This document shows, in pieces, positions 34,294 through 38,884 of a stretch of DNA of 38,884 nt. Within the stretch, counting starts at the first letter, position 1, and every line of letters starts with the position of its first letter. The position numbers and the translations under genes are program-made. The stretch comes from Bacteroidales bacterium (lineage in GTDB: Bacteria > Bacteroidota > Bacteroidia > Bacteroidales > VadinHA17): positions 1 through 38,884 of the forward strand of contig JALOMO010000015.1 in the NCBI GenBank assembly GCA_025455395.1. Reading direction: 5' to 3'. A model generated the notes under the pieces. That model was given only the letters and a program-made list of their open reading frames with translations, was not told where the DNA came from and ran no database searches.

Positions 34294-35552
34294 TCACCTC
34301 TGATTGCTGTTATGCCGGGCAGTTTCTTGCCTTCCATATATTCAAGCATTGCGCCACCTCCGGTTGAGACATAACTTACCTTGTCTGCAAGTCCGTTCTT
34401 GTTTACGGCAGCTACAGAATCACCGCCACCGATGAGTGAAAATGCTCCTTTTTCAGTTGCTTTTGCTACGGCTTTTGCAATGGCAGTTGTACCGGCAGCA
34501 AATTTCTCCATTTCGAAGACTCCCATCGGGCCGTTCCAGAGTATTGTCCTGGACTTCATTATCACATCCTCAAACATGGCAATGCTTTTTTCAGCGATGT
34601 CAAGACCCATCCATCCATCCTTAACATCATCAATAGCTGAAATATAAGTATTAGCCTCAGCATCAAACTTATCTGCATTGACCCCGTCAACCGGCAGGAG
34701 AAGATTCACCCCCTTTGCCTTTGCCTTCTCAATCACAGCTTTTGCAACATCAAGTTTGTCGGCTTCACAAAGTGAATTTCCGATTTTTCCACCCATGGCC
34801 TTTATAAAGGTATAGGTCATTCCACCGCCAATTATGAGGTTGTCAACCCGATCAAGAAGGTTTTCAATTATAAGAATTTTGTCTGAGACCTTCGCTCCAC
34901 CCATCACAGCTGTAAAGGGCTTTTGTGCGCTCTTCAGTACTTTGTCCATCGCAGCCAGTTCGCTGTTGATGAGGAAGCCGAACATTCTTCTGTCCTCCGG
35001 AAAAAAGTCAGCCATCACCGCGGTCGTGGCATGAGCCCTGTGTGCTGTTCCGAAAGCATCATTTACATATACCTCCGCATAAGTTGAGAGTCTCTTTGCC
35101 ATCTCCTTCTGCTTCACCTTAAGTGCTGCCTTCGCAGCCTTCTTTTCCTCATCAGTTGCCGTCTCTGGTAATATTGGCTTTCCCTCCTCTTCAGGGTAGA
35201 ACCTCACATTTTCAAGCATCATTACCTCACCGGGCTTAAGCGCCGCTGCCATGGCAGCTGCCTCATCACTGAGAGAGTCCTCAGTAAAAAGCACTTTCAT
35301 TCCCAGCAGTTTTTCCAGCACAGGCAAGACAGGTTTTAGTGAATACTTTTCCTGTACCCCCTCAGGACGACCGAGATGAGACATAAGAATAGCTGACCCT
35401 CCGTCTGAAATTATCCTCTTAATTGTTTTGATAGCTCCCCGTATACGCGTATCATCGGTGACCTCACGAGTTTTTTTGTCAAGCGGAACATTGAAATCAA
35501 CCCTTACAATTGTTCTGATACCTTTAAAACTGAAGCTGTCAATCATTTTCAT
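34290..35552 (-). CDS. pgk: Phosphoglycerate kinase
   Basis: A 420-residue glycolytic enzyme transferring phosphate from 1,3-bisphosphoglycerate to ADP. Motifs are [13 protein letters not shown] (substrate), [44 protein letters not shown] and the C-terminal nucleotide segment [11 protein letters not shown] with [16 protein letters not shown] Lys/Glu/Ala-rich insertion (about 125-155, [18 protein letters not shown]) lengthens it compared with the common form of about 395 residues. It is first in a minus-strand operon. Confidence 0.95.
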   Translation of the reverse strand: MKMIDSFSFKGIRTIVRVDFNVPLDKKTREVTDDTRIRGAIKTIKRIISDGGSAILMSHLGRPEGVQEKYSLKPVLPVLEKLLGMKVLFTEDSLSDEAAAMAAALKPGEVMMLENVRFYPEEEGKPILPETATDEEKKAAKAALKVKQKEMAKRLSTYAEVYVNDAFGTAHRAHATTAVMADFFPEDRRMFGFLINSELAAMDKVLKSAQKPFTAVMGGAKVSDKILIIENLLDRVDNLIIGGGMTYTFIKAMGGKIGNSLCEADKLDVAKAVIEKAKAKGVNLLLPVDGVNADKFDAEANTYISAIDDVKDGWMGLDIAEKSIAMFEDVIMKSRTILWNGPMGVFEMEKFAAGTTAIAKAVAKATEKGAFSLIGGGDSVAAVNKNGLADKVSYVSTGGGAMLEYMEGKKLPGITAIRGE

Positions 35553-35589
35553 AACCTTATCATTTATATGTTTATCTTTAATCGGGAGA

Positions 35590-35597
35590 CAAAGTTA
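35590..35597 (-). promoter_or_regulatory. Candidate -7 box for the pgk operon
   Basis: The minus strand reads TAACTTTG, matching TAnnTTTG, 38 nt upstream of the pgk ATG. No clear -33 TTTG is seen. Confidence 0.55.
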
Positions 35598-35602
35598 CAA
35601 AA

Positions 35603-35630
35603 TTTGGAAAACCTTACAGGCTTATGTTTG
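35603..35630 (+). promoter_or_regulatory. Candidate promoter of tpx
   Basis: TTTG (35603-35606), a 16-nt spacer and TATGTTTG (35623-35630), 42 nt before the tpx ATG. The spacer is a little short compared with 18 nt in the his and ilv promoters. Confidence 0.55.
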
Positions 35631-35672
35631 TTGATAAAGAAAAAATAAAGTCTAATTTTAAAGAAAAAGATC

Positions 35673-36170
35673 ATGGCGAAAATCACATTTAAAGGCAATC
35701 CGGCAAATTCTTCAGGCAATCTGCCACCTGTTGGCACCAAGGCTCCTGACTTTACTCTAGTTAAGTCGGATCTGACCCAGTTATCCCTTCATGAACTGAA
35801 AGGGAAGAAGCTGCTTCTCAATATCTTTCCGAGTCTGGGCACATCAGTATGCGCCAACGCTTTACGCAAGTTCAACCAGCTGGCAGCTGGCAGGGACAAC
35901 ACAGTGGTACTGGCAATTTCAAAGGATCTTCCATTTGCACACAATACTTTTTGCTCAACAGAAGGAATTGCCAATTTAGTAACCCTTTCCGGATTCCGTG
36001 ACAGTAGTTTCGGCAAAGATTATGGGGTTGACCTTCTTGACAGCCCATTTGCCGGATTATATGCCCGCAGTGTGGTGATAATAGATGAAAAGGGCTTTGT
36101 GAAATATACTGAGCTGGTTCCTGAAATAGCTATTGAACCAGATTATGACAAGGCCATAGCAGCTCTCTGA
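35673..36170 (+). CDS. tpx: Thiol peroxidase (Tpx-type peroxiredoxin)
   Basis: A 165-residue thioredoxin-fold peroxiredoxin reducing hydroperoxides. The peroxidatic Cys is C60 in IFPSLGTSVCANALRKFN and the resolving Cys is C94 in NTFCSTEGIANLVTLS, the Tpx subfamily spacing. The usual PSxDTPVC motif reads PSLGTSVC here: the Asp and Pro have changed, but the catalytic Thr three residues before the Cys is kept. Further Tpx segments are GKDYGV and LYARSVVIIDEKG. It is a single gene, divergent from pgk. Confidence 0.92.
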   Translation: MAKITFKGNPANSSGNLPPVGTKAPDFTLVKSDLTQLSLHELKGKKLLLNIFPSLGTSVCANALRKFNQLAAGRDNTVVLAISKDLPFAHNTFCSTEGIANLVTLSGFRDSSFGKDYGVDLLDSPFAGLYARSVVIIDEKGFVKYTELVPEIAIEPDYDKAIAAL

Positions 36171-36198
36171 TCAGAACCATTCATTCATTGAATTTTTG

Positions 36199-36206
36199 TA
36201 TTTTTG
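36199..36206 (+). promoter_or_regulatory. Candidate -7 box for the polymerase delta-prime gene
   Basis: TATTTTTG, matching TAnnTTTG, 23 nt before the ATG. A GCTTTCC/GGAAAGC inverted repeat overlaps the expected start of transcription. No -33 box was identified. Confidence 0.5.
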
Positions 36207-36229
36207 CTTTCCCCTCAGAGGAAAGCTGA

Positions 36230-37357
36230 ATGAATTTCTCACAGATACCCGGACAGAGTGCCGTCATAAACAGGCTCAGAAGTGCAGTGGCTGAAAACCG
36301 TGTCAGTCATGCACTTCTTTTTTATGGTCCGGAAGGAAGTGGCAAGTTCGCACTGGCCCTCGCTTTTGCACGTTTCATAAGTTGCGAGAAGCGCTCAGCG
36401 GATGATGCATGTGGCATTTGTCCCTCCTGCTCAAAATATGACAAATTAATTCATCCTGACCTCCATTTTGTTTTTCCTGTCATCAAAAAGAAGTCAGGAA
36501 CAGAGCCGGTAAGTGATACATATATTTCACAGTGGCGTGAGATGGTGCGTAAATCTCCTTACTTCTCTCAAAGCAAATGGACAGAAGCGATGGAGGTGGC
36601 GAATGAGCAGGCCCTTATCCCTGTTGCCGAAGCTGCTGAGATAATCAGAAAGCTAAGCCTGAAATCATTCGAATCTGACTACAAGATAATGATCATCTGG
36701 CTTCCGGAAAAGATGAATCCTGAGACAGCCAACAAGCTTCTGAAAATGATTGAGGAACCTCCTGCCAAAACAGTGTTTATCCTGGTTTCGGAGGAGGATG
36801 ACAGGCTGCTTCCAACAATAACCTCGAGATGCCAGCATATCAGGATACCGGCAATTGCCTCTGATGATATGAGCAAATACCTGGTACAGGAGTATGGCAT
36901 AGTACAGACAAGAGCTGAAGAAATAGCGGGTATAGCAAACGGAAACATGGTCAGGGCAACCGAGCTGGCCCGGGAAGATGACAATACCGCCGTTCACCTT
37001 GAGCGATTCATAAAGCTGATGCGCACTGCATATGCCCGTGATATACAGTCCGTTATAGCGTGGTCCGAAGAAACAGCTGCACTTGGAAGAGAGAGACAGA
37101 AGAGTTTCCTCTCTTATGCCCTTCGTCTTGTTCGCGAAAACTTCATTATGAATTTCGGCGGAAAGGAAAACAAATTAGTTTATCTCACACAGGCCGAAGA
37201 GGAGTTTTCTGCAAGATTTTACCCCTTTATCAATGTGAATAATATTCATGCCCTTGACCGGGAATTTAATCTTGCCTATGCTCATGTCGAAAGCAACGGC
37301 AACACTAAAATGATCTTCCTCGACCTTGCACTCAGAACGATGAGACTGATAAGGTAA
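36230..37357 (+). CDS. holB: DNA polymerase III delta-prime subunit (clamp-loader AAA+ protein)
   Basis: A 375-residue AAA+ protein of the clamp loader. It has Walker A GPEGSGK (residues 33-39), a zinc-binding cysteine cluster (CEKRSADDACGICPSCSKYD) as in DnaX/HolB, and a sensor 1 region PAKTVFILVSEEDDRLLPTITSRCQHIRI containing the SRC motif of this family. MNPETANKLLKMIEEPP replaces a full Walker B acidic box, which fits delta-prime better than DnaX. The C-terminal 150 residues are less conserved. It is followed by ricT and gldH, an order I recall from other Bacteroidota. Confidence 0.85.
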   Translation: MNFSQIPGQSAVINRLRSAVAENRVSHALLFYGPEGSGKFALALAFARFISCEKRSADDACGICPSCSKYDKLIHPDLHFVFPVIKKKSGTEPVSDTYISQWREMVRKSPYFSQSKWTEAMEVANEQALIPVAEAAEIIRKLSLKSFESDYKIMIIWLPEKMNPETANKLLKMIEEPPAKTVFILVSEEDDRLLPTITSRCQHIRIPAIASDDMSKYLVQEYGIVQTRAEEIAGIANGNMVRATELAREDDNTAVHLERFIKLMRTAYARDIQSVIAWSEETAALGRERQKSFLSYALRLVRENFIMNFGGKENKLVYLTQAEEEFSARFYPFINVNNIHALDREFNLAYAHVESNGNTKMIFLDLALRTMRLIR

Positions 37358-37370
37358 GTGTATCATTGCC

Positions 37371-37401
37371 ATTGAAAATAGCTCATTTTATGCTAAATTT
37401 G
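37371..37401 (+). promoter_or_regulatory. Candidate promoter of ricT-gldH
   Basis: ATTG (37371-37374), a 19-nt spacer and TAAATTTG (37394-37401). It lies 46 nt before the ricT ATG. Confidence 0.55.
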
Positions 37402-37447
37402 CATCCACCCTCGGGTTGACAAATTGTATCCGGCCATTCAACCGTGA

Positions 37448-38620
37448 ATGGTTGCAGCATTAACTGATAGTATGATGAACGAAGATATACAGGCACATGG
37501 TGGTGAAGAACCGCTGCCGCCTGAACAAGTATACCGTAATGGAGAAAACAAGCTTGATGAATTCAACTGGCTTGCAGGGCTCCCATGTGACAAGCGTTTT
37601 AATCAGGTTATTGAAGTACGTTTCAAGAACACCCGTAAAGGATTTTACCGTAATATCAACGACCTCCGGCTTGAGGTAGGCGATGTTGTTGCCGTAGAGG
37701 CATCTCCGGGTCATGACATCGGTCGTGTATCCATGACCGGCTATCTTGTAAATGAGCAGCTGAAAAAAATGAAGATAAAGCCTGTCATCGAGGAGATGAA
37801 AAAGGTGTACAGGAAAGCCCGGCCTGTTGATATTCAGAAGTGGGAGGAGGCTAAGAAACAGGAGGTGCACACAATGCTGCGCTCAAGAAAGATAGCTGAA
37901 AATCTGGGACTGAACATGAAGATAGGGGATGTTGAGTACCAGGGTGATAAGACAAAGGCGATCTTCTATTACCTGGCCGACGAGAGAGTTGACTTTCGCC
38001 AGCTCATTAAGGTCCTTGCAGAAGAGTTTCATATACGCATTGAGATGAGACAGATAGGCGCCCGGCAGGAGGCTGGCAGGATAGGCGGTATTGGTACCTG
38101 CGGACGCGAATTGTGCTGCTCAACACACATAACAAATTTCATCTCGGTGACAACAACACATGCCCGCTACCAGGATCTGTCACTTAATCCACAGAAACTG
38201 GCCGGCCAGTGCGGCAAACTGAAGTGCTGCCTCAACTATGAGCTTGACTGTTATATTGACGCCCAGAGGGAATTCCCGTCAAAGGAGATACCTCTTGAGC
38301 TGGCAGGAGGAACAGCATACTTCACTAAAATGGAAGTGCATACAGGTATATACTGGTATTCCACCGACCAGCGAATGGCAGTTAACCTGACAGCTGTACC
38401 AGTGGCCAGGGTACGCGAGATAATCCAGCTCAACAGAAAAGGCATTAAGCCTGAGAAACTCCTTGTGTCTGCTGATAATCATTCTCTTGAGCGAGGAAAT
38501 GACCTTCTGCTTCAGAACAGCGGGCTGGAAAGGTTTGAGTCAACAAGCAACCATCGGCAGGGAAAAGGCAAGGGTAATAAACGACCATTTCACAGGAGAA
38601 ATGAGAGAAAAAAAGAATAA
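37448..38620 (+). CDS. ricT: RicT/YaaT-like PSP1-domain iron-sulfur protein
   Basis: A 390-residue protein of the PSP1 C-terminal domain family. Central blocks are VIEVRFKNTRKGFYRN, GDVVAVEASPGHDIGRVSMTG and ADERVDFRQLIKVLAEEFHIRIEMRQIGARQEA. The cysteine pairs GTCGRELCCSTH and GQCGKLKCCLNYE would bind an iron-sulfur cluster, as in Bacillus RicT, which acts with RicA/RicF in RNA maturation. The C-terminal tail (about 350-390) is basic and low complexity, ending RRNERKKE. Three Met codons lie within the first 10 residues, so the start may be 37448, 37472 or 37475. It overlaps gldH by 20 nt. Confidence 0.85.
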   Translation: MVAALTDSMMNEDIQAHGGEEPLPPEQVYRNGENKLDEFNWLAGLPCDKRFNQVIEVRFKNTRKGFYRNINDLRLEVGDVVAVEASPGHDIGRVSMTGYLVNEQLKKMKIKPVIEEMKKVYRKARPVDIQKWEEAKKQEVHTMLRSRKIAENLGLNMKIGDVEYQGDKTKAIFYYLADERVDFRQLIKVLAEEFHIRIEMRQIGARQEAGRIGGIGTCGRELCCSTHITNFISVTTTHARYQDLSLNPQKLAGQCGKLKCCLNYELDCYIDAQREFPSKEIPLELAGGTAYFTKMEVHTGIYWYSTDQRMAVNLTAVPVARVREIIQLNRKGIKPEKLLVSADNHSLERGNDLLLQNSGLERFESTSNHRQGKGKGNKRPFHRRNERKKE

Positions 38621-38884
38621 GATAATACTTGCAGTCACACTGCTTATGCTCCTTACCCTGTCATGCCTCAGGGACACATTTTATGCAGATAATGTAAGGA
38701 TGGATGACGAAGCCTGGAGTATGTATGACCCGGCAAAATTCTCCTGTGCTATTGTTGATACCGCCAGTATCTATGATATCACTCTCTCTGTCCGTACATC
38801 TACTGACTACCCCTACCGCAATCTTTATCTCTTCGTTGTAACCGTCTTCCCTTCCGGAACTTCTATCACCGACACCATCCAGGG
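38601..38884 (+). CDS. gldH: Gliding motility lipoprotein GldH-like (3' truncated by window)
   Basis: Absent from the ORF track because it runs off the window. ATG at 38601 opens a frame with no stop to 38884, giving 94 residues. The N terminus is MREKKNKIILAVTLLMLLTLSC, a lipoprotein signal with lipobox LTLSC. The mature part contains the segment RTSTDYPYRNLYLFV, which I recognise from GldH lipoproteins. GldH is needed for gliding and type IX secretion-linked motility in Flavobacterium, but is also found in non-gliding Bacteroidales. It overlaps the end of ricT by 20 nt. Confidence 0.82.
   Translation, partial: MREKKNKIILAVTLLMLLTLSCLRDTFYADNVRMDDEAWSMYDPAKFSCAIVDTASIYDITLSVRTSTDYPYRNLYLFVVTVFPSGTSITDTIQ

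Noticed and set aside
36206-36226. GCTTTCC/GGAAAGC inverted repeat before holB as a regulatory hairpin
   Set aside because: It overlaps the expected transcription start, so it may not be wholly in the mRNA, and it is short. It is noted with the promoter only.

Overview
The window looks like chromosomal DNA from a member of the Bacteroidota, probably a Bacteroidales/Marinilabiliales-type organism. The order is inferred, not proven. The evidence is the recurrent Bacteroidota promoter signature (TTTG, about 18 nt, then TAnnTTTG), the lack of Shine-Dalgarno sequences, a gliding-motility lipoprotein (GldH) next to a RicT/PSP1 protein, an Oar-like TonB-dependent receptor, and lineage-typical versions of IlvC and PheA. 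No CRISPR array, insertion sequence, tRNA or rRNA was seen.

Layout: (1) 1-1751, two tandem glycine C-acetyltransferase-like genes, the first cut by the window edge. (2) 1768-8850, a complete, tightly overlapped histidine operon hisG-D-C-B-H-A-F-IE. (3) 8867-21291, a long branched-chain operon ilvD-ilvB-ilvN-ilvC-leuA-leuC-leuD-cimA-leuB, ending with the prephenate dehydratase gene pheA. (4) 21317-22868, a solitary TrpB2-type tryptophan synthase beta gene. (5) 22950-25589 (-), a class II B12-dependent ribonucleotide reductase. (6) 25801-29076 (-), an Oar-like TonB-dependent receptor, divergent from a histidine kinase/response regulator/YraN cluster. (7) 31437-32642, a secreted C1 peptidase. 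(8) 32768-35552 (-), pgk, a small lipoprotein and a LuxE-like acyl-protein synthetase. (9) 35673-38884, tpx, then a DNA polymerase III delta-prime subunit, ricT and the start of gldH.

The most striking content is not protein coding in the usual sense. Each of the three amino-acid units (his, ilv-leu, trpB2) starts with the same device: a Bacteroidota promoter, a 14-18 codon leader peptide rich in the cognate amino acid (HHHHSH; FIILPLII; WRW), a mutually exclusive antiterminator, and a strong intrinsic terminator 27-44 nt before the first gene. These are classical ribosome-mediated transcription attenuators, missed by the ORF track because the leaders are so short. No separate terminator is visible at the end of the kbl, his or ilv-leu-pheA units, so the attenuator of the next operon is the first terminator that readthrough would meet.

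Metabolically, the BCAA operon carries a Leptospira-type citramalate synthase, and no threonine deaminase gene lies in the window. This suggests isoleucine is made from pyruvate and acetyl-CoA using the shared LeuCD/LeuB enzymes, so the single operon could in principle make Ile, Val and Leu (apart from the transaminase).
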